In this document: one piece after another, positions 1 to 6,057 of the stretch
Numbering within the stretch: the stretch's first letter is position 1
How the letters are laid out: every line of letters begins with the position of its first letter
Assembly (NCBI GenBank): GCA_946621635.1
Contig: CAMOOR010000073.1
Span: forward strand, 1-7,477
Direction: 5' to 3'
Source of the DNA: Colimorpha sp002372855
GTDB taxonomy: Bacteria; Bacteroidota; Bacteroidia; Bacteroidales; P3
Length of the DNA stretch: 7,477 nt
Program-made: the position numbers and the translations under genes
The notes under the pieces: generated by a model
What the model saw: only the letters and a program-made list of their open reading frames with translations
Databases searched by the model: none
What the model was told of the DNA's origin: nothing

Positions 1-54
1 CAGAGCGCCTGCCTTACAAGCAGGAGGTCACTGGTTCGATCCCTGTTACTCCCA
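1..54 (+). tRNA. tRNA-Val (anticodon TAC), 5' end outside window
   Basis: This is the 3' part of a tRNA; the acceptor 5' strand and most of the D arm are off the left edge. The anticodon stem CCTGC (8-12) pairs with GCAGG (20-24) around the seven-base loop CTTACAA, giving anticodon TAC at 15-17, which reads Val codons. A five-base variable loop follows (25-29), then a T arm with the loop TTCGATC (35-41), an acceptor strand at 47-53 and discriminator A at 54. No CCA is encoded. The T stem (30-34 with 42-46) contains one T-T mismatch (32/44). A run of eight T at 56-63 directly downstream probably serves transcript ending. Confidence 0.93.
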
Positions 55-103
55 CTTTTTTTTCTTTATTCTGAACACCTTATAACATTATTTAAGAATT
101 CAT

Positions 104-137
104 TTTGCACTCCATTGAGAAAATAGTTGTACCTTTG
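104..137 (+). promoter_or_regulatory. Bacteroidetes-type promoter of the 190-636 lipoprotein gene
   Basis: TACCTTTG at 130-137 matches the Bacteroidetes -7 consensus TAnnTTTG exactly. TTTG at 104-107 can serve as the -33 element; the 22-base spacer is slightly longer than usual. Transcription would start near 144, leaving an A/T-rich leader of about 45 bases without a Shine-Dalgarno sequence, as is normal in this phylum. Confidence 0.7.
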
Positions 138-189
138 CAATCGGTAATAAAAAGAAAATATTGTATAACAAATTAAAAATCAATCAGAA

Positions 190-636
190 ATGAAGAAAGT
201 TTTATCTTTTGTTGGCGCCGCCCTCTTTGTGGCTGCCATGACTGTTTCCTGCGGAAACAACAACACCGAGGCTACCGACAGCGTGTGCGACAGCACCGTT
301 GAGAACGCTGCTTGCTGCGACGAGCAGGCTGCCCAGCCCGTCGAGGCCGTTGCCATGACCGATGCCGAGCACCAGGCCATGCTTGACGCCGCCGCCGAGG
401 CCGGCCGTGCCAAATGCAACTGCTACAAGACCGACGCCGCCAGCGTCGAGTCTTGCATCAAGAGCATCCTCAGCCAGAGCTACGCTGCCTATCAGGACAA
501 CGAGGAGTTCAAGGCCGCTATGGAAGCTGAGTTCAACAGCTGCGTGAAAGAGAAAGCCACTGCCGCCATCAAGGGTGCCGCCAACGAGGGTATCAAAGAG
601 GGTGCCAAGGCTCTGTCCAACGCTCTGAAGAAATAA
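190..636 (+). CDS. Small cysteine-rich lipoprotein of unknown function
   Basis: The product is 148 aa with a lipoprotein signal peptide: Lys-Lys at the start, a hydrophobic core, and lipobox TVSC with lipidation at Cys21. An acidic, Asn/Thr-rich linker follows. The mature part has further cysteines at about 33, 42, 43, 76, 78, 89 and 118, including a CNC motif at 76-78, so disulfides or metal binding in the periplasm are possible. The C-terminal 30 residues form a Lys/Ala-rich amphipathic helix. The gene has its own promoter (104-137) and a strong terminator (672-709), and uses mainly G/C-ending codons such as GCC and AAG, which fits high expression. I do not recognise a named family; the lipoprotein call is firm, the function is unknown. 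Confidence 0.85.
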   Translation: MKKVLSFVGAALFVAAMTVSCGNNNTEATDSVCDSTVENAACCDEQAAQPVEAVAMTDAEHQAMLDAAAEAGRAKCNCYKTDAASVESCIKSILSQSYAAYQDNEEFKAAMEAEFNSCVKEKATAAIKGAANEGIKEGAKALSNALKK

Positions 637-671
637 GCATTCCGCTTCAGAAAAAGAAAACATTAATCTTT

Positions 672-709
672 GACAGGCCTGCGCTCCGACGCCAGGCCTG
701 TCTTTTTTT
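672..709 (+). terminator. Rho-independent terminator after the cysteine-rich lipoprotein gene
   Basis: GACAGGCCTG (672-681) pairs perfectly with CAGGCCTGTC (693-702) around an 11-base loop and is followed by seven T (703-709). The stem lies between two plus-strand genes, only 19 bases before the next start codon, so the downstream gene may depend on read-through. Confidence 0.92.
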
Positions 710-728
710 ATATGACACTGCACAGACA

Positions 729-1133
729 ATGAAACATACGCTTGTCCCACTTGCCGTTGTGGCTTTCCTCGCGGCATCGCTCTTTGGCTCCTGCCGGCAT
801 GAGGGACGTCCCGCCGATGTGCTCGACGCCCCGCAGATGGTGGCCTTCCTGACCGACGCATACCTGCTCGAAGGATTCTACGCCGTCGAGACGCAGTATC
901 GCTACGATGCCCTCTCGCCCGAGGTGCTCCGCGCCTACGACGACATTCTGTCCGCCCACCACCTTACCCGCGAGCAGGTGGAGCACAGTTTTGACTACTA
1001 TGCCAATCATCCGGACCTCTACCGTCCCATTCAGGACAGCGTCTTCGCCATTCTCGAGCGCCAGTCGGAGGCCGACACCGCAGCAGCGGCATCCAAGATA
1101 TCCAGTGTGTCGCCCACCTACCTGCAGATTTAA
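729..1133 (+). CDS. DUF4296 domain lipoprotein
   Basis: The product is 134 aa with a lipoprotein signal peptide ending in lipobox FGSC (Cys22). Residues of about 30-112 match the pattern I know for DUF4296: a helix with 'MVAFLTDAYLLEGFY', then a segment resembling 'YDDILSAHHLTREQVEHSFD', then a 'YYANHPDLYRPIQDSVFAIL' type helix. DUF4296 proteins are short Bacteroidetes lipoproteins of unknown role. The C-terminal 20 residues are a Ser/Ala tail. No clear promoter lies between the terminator at 672-709 and the start, so expression may come from read-through or from a weak promoter. The gene ends 17 bases before a bidirectional terminator. Confidence 0.85.
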   Translation: MKHTLVPLAVVAFLAASLFGSCRHEGRPADVLDAPQMVAFLTDAYLLEGFYAVETQYRYDALSPEVLRAYDDILSAHHLTREQVEHSFDYYANHPDLYRPIQDSVFAILERQSEADTAAAASKISSVSPTYLQI

Positions 1134-1150
1134 ACATGATGGAAAATGAG

Positions 1151-1195
1151 AAAAGCCACGAATTATCTTTTTAGATAGTTCGTGGCTTTTTTTTA
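1151..1195. terminator. Bidirectional terminator between convergent genes
   Basis: AAAAGCCACGAA (1151-1162) pairs with TTCGTGGCTTTT (1179-1190). The stem extends inward through 1163-1167 with 1174-1178 (one G-U) to about 17 pairs with a six-base loop. T runs follow on the plus strand and, as the complement of the leading A run, on the minus strand. It sits between the ends of the 729-1133 and 1213-1734 genes and can serve both. Confidence 0.93.
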
Positions 1196-1212
1196 TTCCC
1201 TAGAATGGCGTA

Positions 1213-1734
1213 TCAATTGTTGCTTTTGTATTTGTCCATTATCTTTTCCTTGTTGACAGAGTTGGCGGGAATCTTATGTATGGTGGATGGGTCGACTGCT
1301 TTGCGTTCGATGTGTTTGTTGTTGGGCCTCATCATTGGAGGAAGATTGATTATGACATTGACAAGCCATTTGCCATCTTCAAGAATCACTGTCACGCTGT
1401 CGTCGATTTCCTTGATTGGGGTGCTTTTGTGGTAGTAGACCCTTGCTGTTGTGTCGGACAGCATGCGGGTATTATGGATGGTAATCGTGGCGGGACGGTT
1501 GGAATTGATGTATGCCGTATCGGTATTTGCCAAAATGAAGTTAAACACGGGAATGGTATTTTCGCGGGTTTGACTGCTGGCATAGGGAATTGCGTCGTCA
1601 ATCAAGTAGTTGCCCATTGCATCTAGGTAGCCTTGCGCTACGGATTCAATTTCTTTCGTCGCAGTATTATTGGTGCAGGCCATGACCATTGTAAGAGCGG
1701 TAGCAATGGGCAAGAGTGTTTTCTTTATGCTCAT
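1213..1734 (-). CDS. Lipoprotein, NTF2-like/DUF4878-like
   Basis: The product is 173 aa. It starts with a lipoprotein signal peptide whose lipobox VMAC places the lipidated residue at Cys20, followed by a TNNT linker. Residues of about 28-128 have the layout of small NTF2-like lipoproteins of the DUF4878 type: an N-terminal helix 'ESVAQGYLDAM', a second helical stretch, then beta strands ending in 'DDSVTVILEDGKWLVNVII'. The assignment rests on this pattern and not on a conserved motif, so it is tentative. The C-terminal 45 residues are charged and probably disordered. The gene is AT-rich compared with the cluster beyond 3077. It lies downstream of a terminator at 1755-1785, and I see no convincing promoter of its own. 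Confidence 0.8.
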   Translation of the reverse strand: MSIKKTLLPIATALTMVMACTNNTATKEIESVAQGYLDAMGNYLIDDAIPYASSQTRENTIPVFNFILANTDTAYINSNRPATITIHNTRMLSDTTARVYYHKSTPIKEIDDSVTVILEDGKWLVNVIINLPPMMRPNNKHIERKAVDPSTIHKIPANSVNKEKIMDKYKSNN

Positions 1735-1754
1735 AGCGTTTCTTTTTATTGGTT

Positions 1755-1785
1755 AAAAAAAGCCCATGCATCTGCATGGGCTTTT
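1755..1785 (-). terminator. Terminator after the Lys/Ala-rich lipoprotein gene
   Basis: AAAAGCCCATGC (1758-1769) pairs with GCATGGGCTTTT (1774-1785) around a four-base loop. On the minus strand the stem is followed by seven T (complement of 1755-1761). It lies just past the stop of the 1804-2151 gene and before the start of the 1213-1734 gene, so it either separates them or reduces expression of the second. Confidence 0.88.
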
Positions 1786-1803
1786 CTATTGAAGAAAGTT
1801 ATT

Positions 1804-2151
1804 TTAGAATTTGGGTTTCATGGTGTTTTTGCCAGTATTCTGAACTTTGGTGTCCACTTCTTTTTTGGCGGCAGCAGGAACCTCATTTTCATTAACGGTG
1901 GTGTTCACAACCTCTTTGGTAGCCTGTTTGGCAGCTTTCTTCACGGTCTGTTTGGCAGCCTTGGTGGCTTCCTCGACTACTACGGGAGTGGTATCGAGAA
2001 CCTCAGCGGGCTCGGCGATAATCTCTTCGGCAACCTGCTCGATAGGAGTGCTATCAATGGTGTCGGTGGTCTCAGTGCTGTTGTTGTTGCAAGCGGCAAC
2101 GGTCAAAGAAGCAACAGCGGCGATTGCCAAAAATTTGATGTTCTTTTTCAT
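1804..2151 (-). CDS. Small Lys/Ala-rich lipoprotein with amphipathic helix
   Basis: The product is 115 aa with a lipoprotein signal peptide, lipobox VAAC and lipidation at Cys21. The linker after the cysteine (NNNSTETTDTIDSTPIE) resembles that of the 190-636 product (GNNNTEATDS..DSTVE). Residues of about 60-83 contain two copies of an AAKQ unit eight residues apart within a Lys/Ala helix, similar in composition to LEA-type or apolipoprotein-like helices. A Pro/Val stretch and a basic tail (MKPKF) end the protein. No enzymatic domain is visible and I do not recognise a family. The start is 32 bases after the stop of the 2184-2873 gene, so the two are probably co-transcribed. Confidence 0.8.
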   Translation of the reverse strand: MKKNIKFLAIAAVASLTVAACNNNSTETTDTIDSTPIEQVAEEIIAEPAEVLDTTPVVVEEATKAAKQTVKKAAKQATKEVVNTTVNENEVPAAAKKEVDTKVQNTGKNTMKPKF

Positions 2152-2183
2152 TTCCTATTAATATTTATTGTGGTTGATTATTC

Positions 2184-2873
2184 TTACTGAGCCTGAACAG
2201 CAAAGGCATAGTTGTTAAGAGCGAACTCCACGGGGATCTTGGAGGTTTCGGCATCGGCGGTGTTGTAGATGGACTGACGCTGGGCATCTTCGATAGCGCC
2301 CTGAGTGTTCCAATCCTGAACGGTGTAGCCGGCAGCCTCAAGAGCGGCGGTGAGGGCGTACTGCCATTCCATATAGTTGTAGAACACGAAGGAATAGTTG
2401 CAGGTAATGGTGTGGTTGGTGGCGTCAAAGCTACCAAAGTTGTAGTTGGGGATGTCGTCAATCTGATAGTCACCCATGGGGTTGCCATCGCTACCCTGAA
2501 GCATGCTTTCGTAGAAGAGCTCGACAGCATAGTTGGCGTTCTGGTAGAAGGCGCTGGGAGCCATCAAGCTTTCCCCGGTTTGATTGTTTCTACCAGCCAG
2601 GAAGGGGCAGACGAAGTAGGGGAATACAACCTCTTCATTGGACATGGAAACGGCGGCCTGGAAAGCGGACATGGCCCACTGACCTTGACTCTCATAAGCT
2701 TTGGCATCGACATAACCCCAGTTGTGGTTCTCATTGTTGACGTTGAGAGTGTAGGAACCATCAGCGGGAGTGTTGGGGGTGTTGGTGTCATCGTCCTTGT
2801 CCTTGTTGCAGGAAACCATAGTCAGGCTGCAAGCCATCAGGGCAATGCCCATGAATTTGAAAATGTTCTTCAT
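2184..2873 (-). CDS. Probable surface-exposed lipoprotein of unknown function
   Basis: The product is 229 aa with a lipoprotein signal peptide, lipobox MVSC and lipidation at Cys22. The next residues NKDKDDD fit the acidic lipoprotein export signal that sends Bacteroidetes lipoproteins to the outer face of the outer membrane; a Thr/Pro/Asn linker follows to about residue 38. The mature domain is rich in Asn, Tyr, Phe and Trp, contains two cysteines (89 and 158) that could form a disulfide, and has acidic patches such as 'YQIDDIPNYNFGSFD'. It reads as a secreted beta-rich or mixed domain, but I do not recognise the family. The gene is first in a minus-strand group and has a -7 box about 65 bases upstream. 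Confidence 0.82.
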   Translation of the reverse strand: MKNIFKFMGIALMACSLTMVSCNKDKDDDTNTPNTPADGSYTLNVNNENHNWGYVDAKAYESQGQWAMSAFQAAVSMSNEEVVFPYFVCPFLAGRNNQTGESLMAPSAFYQNANYAVELFYESMLQGSDGNPMGDYQIDDIPNYNFGSFDATNHTITCNYSFVFYNYMEWQYALTAALEAAGYTVQDWNTQGAIEDAQRQSIYNTADAETSKIPVEFALNNYAFAVQAQ

Positions 2874-2936
2874 TGTTTGAATGTTTTTAGGTTAATAATT
2901 AATTGTTTACTAATTTTTCTGTTTAATATTTGGGTG

Positions 2937-2944
2937 CAAAAGTA
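2937..2944 (-). promoter_or_regulatory. -7 promoter box for the 2184-2873 lipoprotein gene
   Basis: On the minus strand the bases read TACTTTTG, an exact match to TAnnTTTG. Transcription would begin near 2930, giving an AT-rich leader of about 57 bases. No good -33 TTTG is visible at the expected distance, so this rests on the -7 box and its position. Confidence 0.55.
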
Positions 2945-3011
2945 CGAACTTTTTCCGATATGGCGATAATTTTTTTTTGAACTTGATATTATGGCGTTGA
3001 TGTATAGTGTT

Positions 3012-3080
3012 TTATGCGGTGTTAATTATTCTTAAGGAGGCCCGATACCATAGGTTGAAGGGCTTGAGGAGGGGTGTCAT
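3012..3080 (-). CDS. Possible 22-residue ORF overlapping the oppC-like stop (ATGA)
   Basis: The ATG overlaps the TGA of the OppC-like gene as ATGA, a junction typical of translational coupling, and the frame runs 22 codons to TAA. The predicted peptide begins MTPLLKPFNLWYRASL and is cationic with Trp and Tyr. It may be a real coupled micro-ORF, the remaining 5' end of a deleted downstream gene, or chance. I recognise no family and only the junction supports it. Confidence 0.25.
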   Translation of the reverse strand: MTPLLKPFNLWYRASLRIINTA

Positions 3081-4168
3081 TGGCGCACATCGAGGGCGTC
3101 GCGGAGGGCGGAGGCCAAGAGCATGAAGGCCAGCACGACGAGCATGATGGCCACTCCCGGCAGCAGGGCCAGGTAGGCGCTGTCGAGGAGAATATATCCG
3201 TAGTTCTCCTTCACCATCATGCCCCACGACGGCATGGGAGGCTGCACGCCGATGCCGAGGAAGCTCAGGCCCGCTTCCAGCAGGATGGCACTGGCAAAGT
3301 TGCTGGCGGCAACCACCACCACGGCACCGACAATGTTGGGCAATATGTGGCGGAAAATGGTGCGGAAGGTGCTGTAGCCCAAGGCGCGTGTGGCCTCGAT
3401 GTATTCTTTCTCCTTGATGCTGAGCACTTCGCCGCGCACCACGCGGGCAATGTCGACCCACATCGTCAGCCCCACGGCGATGAATATCTGCCAGAAACCT
3501 TTGCCCAGCACGAAGGTGATGGCGATGACCAGCAGCACCGTGGGTATGGACCACACAACGTTGATGAGCCACAGGATGAGGTTGTCCACCCATCCGCCGT
3601 AGTAGGCCGCCAGGGCGCCGAGGGTGATGCCCAGCAGCAGGGCGATGACGATGGCTATGAAGCCCACGGAGAGGCTTACGCGCGAGCCAATCATGAGCAT
3701 CGACAGCACGTCGCGCCCGTAGCCGTCGGTGCCGAGGACGAAGGTGCGCTCCTCGACAGTGGCCTCCTTGGCGGCAACAACGATGGGGTCGCCGTTGTAG
3801 GGGGTGGCAATGATGCTGTCGCGCGCGTATCTATATTCTTTTATCGGCGTGGCGGTGTAGGGCAGGGGCTCGCCTTTCGCCATGCGGCGAAAGAGTGACG
3901 AGCGATGAGCGGCGAGTGATGGGTCGTCGACACACAGGAAGGTGGCTTTGGAGAAGGGTTTGAGCGTCGCCAGCTCAAGGTACTGCTGGTTGCAGTAGGG
4001 CGTGTGGTCGGGGGTGATGAGGTAGCCCAGAAGGGCCACGACAAAGAACAGCCCGATGACCGTCAGGCTGACAATAGCCAGGGGGTTGCGCAGGAAACGA
4101 CGCCGCGCCAGCCGGTCGAGCGAGCGGCCGGCCAGGTCGGTGGCGGTGCGTTTGCGGAAGAGGCGCAT
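3077..4168 (-). CDS. ABC transporter permease, OppC/DppC type
   Basis: The product (363 aa) is an inner-membrane permease of the binding-protein-dependent family for peptides or nickel. An N-terminal basic segment precedes TM1 (about 29-51). The OppC signature LGTDGYGRDVLS lies at 145-156, followed by 'GSRVSLSVGF'. The EAA loop that contacts the ATPase is at about 256-278 (YIEATRALGY, then ILPN). A conserved 'EAGLSFLGIGVQPPMPSWG' segment is at 298-316, and TM helices near 168-190, 200-221, 223-240, 282-300 and 332-354 complete the fold. The loop between TM1 and the signature is about 95 residues and holds Cys59 and Cys79; this makes the protein longer than the roughly 300-residue E. coli OppC. 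No OppA, OppB or ATPase gene is in the window. It starts 15 bases after the DUF59 stop. Confidence 0.93.
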   Translation of the reverse strand: MRLFRKRTATDLAGRSLDRLARRRFLRNPLAIVSLTVIGLFFVVALLGYLITPDHTPYCNQQYLELATLKPFSKATFLCVDDPSLAAHRSSLFRRMAKGEPLPYTATPIKEYRYARDSIIATPYNGDPIVVAAKEATVEERTFVLGTDGYGRDVLSMLMIGSRVSLSVGFIAIVIALLLGITLGALAAYYGGWVDNLILWLINVVWSIPTVLLVIAITFVLGKGFWQIFIAVGLTMWVDIARVVRGEVLSIKEKEYIEATRALGYSTFRTIFRHILPNIVGAVVVVAASNFASAILLEAGLSFLGIGVQPPMPSWGMMVKENYGYILLDSAYLALLPGVAIMLVVLAFMLLASALRDALDVRQ

Positions 4169-4183
4169 AGGGGCTGGCGGGGT

Positions 4184-4501
4184 TTACATGAATCCCAGTT
4201 CCACCTTCACCTCGTCGGGGATCATGTCCATGCTCCAGGGCGGGTCGAAGGTGAGTTCCACATCGACGTTCTTCACGCCGCTGATGTAGCTCACCATCTG
4301 TTTCACCTCCTGGAACATGTATTCGGCCTCCGGGCAGTCCGGAGCCGTCATGGTCATGAGGATGTGCACGTTGAGGTCGTCGTCGACCTCGACCTTGTAG
4401 ATGAGGCCCAGGTCGTAGATGTTCACCGGGATCTCGGGGTCGTAGATATTGCGCAGGCAGTTGACGACGGCGCTGTTGATGGTTTCTTTCGTGGGTTCCA
4501 T
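4184..4501 (-). CDS. SufT-like DUF59/MIP18 family Fe-S assembly protein
   Basis: The product (105 aa) is a complete single-domain DUF59 protein. Family hallmarks are visible: DPEIPVNIYDLGLIY at 21-35, 'MTAPDCPEAE' with the conserved Cys56, and 'FDPPWSMDMIPDEVKVELG' near the C-terminus. Members such as SufT help Fe-S cluster maturation or transfer in the cytoplasm; PaaD is a relative but no phenylacetate genes are here. The ATG shares one base with the TAA stop of sufE, so the two are probably translationally coupled, which supports a role in Fe-S assembly. Confidence 0.93.
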   Translation of the reverse strand: MEPTKETINSAVVNCLRNIYDPEIPVNIYDLGLIYKVEVDDDLNVHILMTMTAPDCPEAEYMFQEVKQMVSYISGVKNVDVELTFDPPWSMDMIPDEVKVELGFM

Positions 4502-4920
4502 TATTGTTTCATTTTATAGGCCAGGGCGTACATTTTCATCTGTTTGACCATGGAGGTGAGCCCGTTGGAGCGGGTGGGGGAGAGGTGTTCCTTGAGGCCT
4601 ATGGCGTCGATGAAGGCCAGGTCGGCGTCGAGGATGTCTTGCGGCGTCTGCCCGTCGAGGACGCGGATGAGGAGCGAAATGATGCCGCGGGTGATGACGG
4701 CGTCGCTGTCGGCGCGGAAGTAGAGGCGTCCGTCGCGCTGCTCGCAGCTGAGCCACACACGGCTCTGGCAGCCGCGGATGAGGTTGGCCTCGGTCTTGTC
4801 CTTCTCGTCGATGACAGGGCACTCCTTGCCCAGGTCGATAATGTAGGCGTAGCGGTCGAGCCATTCGTCGAAGTTGGCGAACTCGTCGATGATCTGTTGT
4901 TCTATTTCTTTGATGGTCAT
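4501..4920 (-). CDS. sufE: SufE, sulfur acceptor for cysteine desulfurase
   Basis: The product (139 aa) accepts persulfide sulfur from SufS and passes it to the Suf scaffold in the cytoplasm. The catalytic loop 'LIRGCQSRVWL' carries Cys51, the same position as the active cysteine of E. coli SufE. Other family features are 'DSDAVITRGIISLLI' and the C-terminal 'IGLKEHLSPTRSNGL'. Length is normal for the family. It starts 19 bases after the stop of the LptG-type gene and ends with a one-base overlap with the DUF59 gene. The sufBCDS genes are not in this window, so sufE is separated from them or they lie elsewhere. Confidence 0.96.
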   Translation of the reverse strand: MTIKEIEQQIIDEFANFDEWLDRYAYIIDLGKECPVIDEKDKTEANLIRGCQSRVWLSCEQRDGRLYFRADSDAVITRGIISLLIRVLDGQTPQDILDADLAFIDAIGLKEHLSPTRSNGLTSMVKQMKMYALAYKMKQ

Positions 4921-4939
4921 TTCTGTATGCAGGGTTGTT

Positions 4940-6022
4940 TTATTTGGGTGCTTTGTAGATGAGCCAGGCGGCGGCGACGCTGAAGATAATCTGCGGCAGG
5001 AGCACTGCCATGAAGGGCGAGAGGTTGCCGTTGGTGGCGAATACGGTGGTGATTTTCATGAAGACGATGAACGAGAAGGCAATGGTGATGCCTATGGCCA
5101 GGTGCACGCCGATGCCGCCGCGGCTCTTGCGGGCGGCAATGGCCACTCCGATGAGTGTCATGACGATGATGGCCAGGGGGTTGATCAGGCGCTGCCAGAG
5201 CTCGATTTTGGCCGTCTTGACGGTGCCCGTGCCGCGCATCTCCTCGCGGTGTATGTAGTCGATGAGGTCGGGCGTGTTCATGGTCTCCACTCGGGTCGAC
5301 AGGAGGTTGAGGTCGTCGGGCGTAATGTCCAGCTTGACGTTGGCTTTGCCCTGGAAGCTGAAGGTTTCGCGGTGCAGGCTGTCGATGGTGCGCAGGCTGT
5401 AGCCCGAGCAGCGCCACAGCCCTTCGGCGGTGTCGTAGGTGATGTTGTTGGCCGTTTCGCGGCGCAGCAGACGCCCCTCGGGGTCGAGCTCCTCGCGGCA
5501 GAACATGAAGGCCTGCAGCTTCTTGACGTCATAGCTCTCGGCGTAGACCTGCACCCCGGGCTTGGCCTGGAAGTGGAGGTTGGAGTAGTAGTTGGTGGCC
5601 TTGGACTTGACGTACTCCTCCTCGAAAGCTATCAGGCGCTGGTTGGAGGAGGGTATGACGAAGTTGCCCAGCACAAAAACGACTATGGCCACAATGGCCG
5701 CGCCGTAGACATAGGGCCGCAGCATGCGCCCGTAGCGCACTCCGGAACTCAGGATGGCGATAATCTCGCTGTTGCCGGCCATCTTCGACGTGAAGAAAAT
5801 GACCGATATGAAGATGAACAGCGGACTGTAGAGGTTGACAAATCCCGGGATAAAGTTGAGGTAGTAGATGGACACCACCTGCCACAGCGTGGCGTGGTGC
5901 TCGAGGAATTTGTCCAGCTTCTCGCTGACGTCGAAGGTGATGACTATGATGATAATAAGGGCAAGCGCCAGAAGAAAAGTCTTCAGGTACTTGCCCAATA
6001 TGTAGCGGTCCAGTCGTTTCAC
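4940..6022 (-). CDS. lptG: LptG/LptF (YjgP/YjgQ) family LPS export permease
   Basis: The product (360 aa) is an inner-membrane permease that, with a partner and the LptB ATPase, moves lipopolysaccharide toward the outer membrane. The start MKRLDRYILGKYL is typical. TM segments lie near 13-30, 58-78 and 104-124; a periplasmic beta domain spans about 125-270; TM segments near 278-297, 304-324 and 336-355 follow. The cytoplasmic loop 'LSSGVRYGRMLRPYV' after TM2 is a family hallmark. LptF and LptG are hard to separate by eye; G fits Bacteroidetes naming best. The start codon is GTG at 6020-6022; the frame upstream is closed by a TAA inside the heptamer repeat, and no in-frame ATG lies between. 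The repeat array thus occupies the position of its ribosome binding region. Confidence 0.92.
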   Translation of the reverse strand: MKRLDRYILGKYLKTFLLALALIIIIVITFDVSEKLDKFLEHHATLWQVVSIYYLNFIPGFVNLYSPLFIFISVIFFTSKMAGNSEIIAILSSGVRYGRMLRPYVYGAAIVAIVVFVLGNFVIPSSNQRLIAFEEEYVKSKATNYYSNLHFQAKPGVQVYAESYDVKKLQAFMFCREELDPEGRLLRRETANNITYDTAEGLWRCSGYSLRTIDSLHRETFSFQGKANVKLDITPDDLNLLSTRVETMNTPDLIDYIHREEMRGTGTVKTAKIELWQRLINPLAIIVMTLIGVAIAARKSRGGIGVHLAIGITIAFSFIVFMKITTVFATNGNLSPFMAVLLPQIIFSVAAAWLIYKAPK

Positions 6023-6026
6023 TTCA

Positions 6027-6057
6027 GTGTTAAGTGTTTAGTTTTTAGTGTTAAGTT
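6027..6057 (-). repeat. Left heptamer array of inverted repeat (GTGTTWA x4)
   Basis: On the plus strand the units are GTGTTAA, GTGTTTA, GTTTTTA and GTGTTAA (6027-6054), followed by GTT. Together with 6413-6443 it forms an imperfect inverted repeat of 31 bases with 5 mismatches. On the coding strand it supplies the final residues (LNTKN) and TAA of the four-helix-bundle protein and ends four bases before the GTG of lptG. Confidence 0.85.

Noticed and set aside
664..672. Near-consensus -7 box (TAATCTTTG) for the DUF4296 gene
   Set aside because: It has an extra base in the spacer, no -33 element, and overlaps the terminator stem.
202..861. Minus-strand frame of 219 codons across the first two lipoprotein genes
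   Set aside because: It spans a terminator and two well-supported lipoprotein genes on the plus strand and shows no own signal or domain.
2950..3011. Terminator for the oppC cluster
   Set aside because: I find no GC-rich stem followed by T on the minus strand after the OppC stop; only weak AT-rich palindromes.
3074..3898. Plus-strand open frame of 274 codons opposite the OppC-like gene
   Set aside because: The His/Gln/Gly-rich composition is what high-GC antisense frames produce; the permease motifs are on the other strand.
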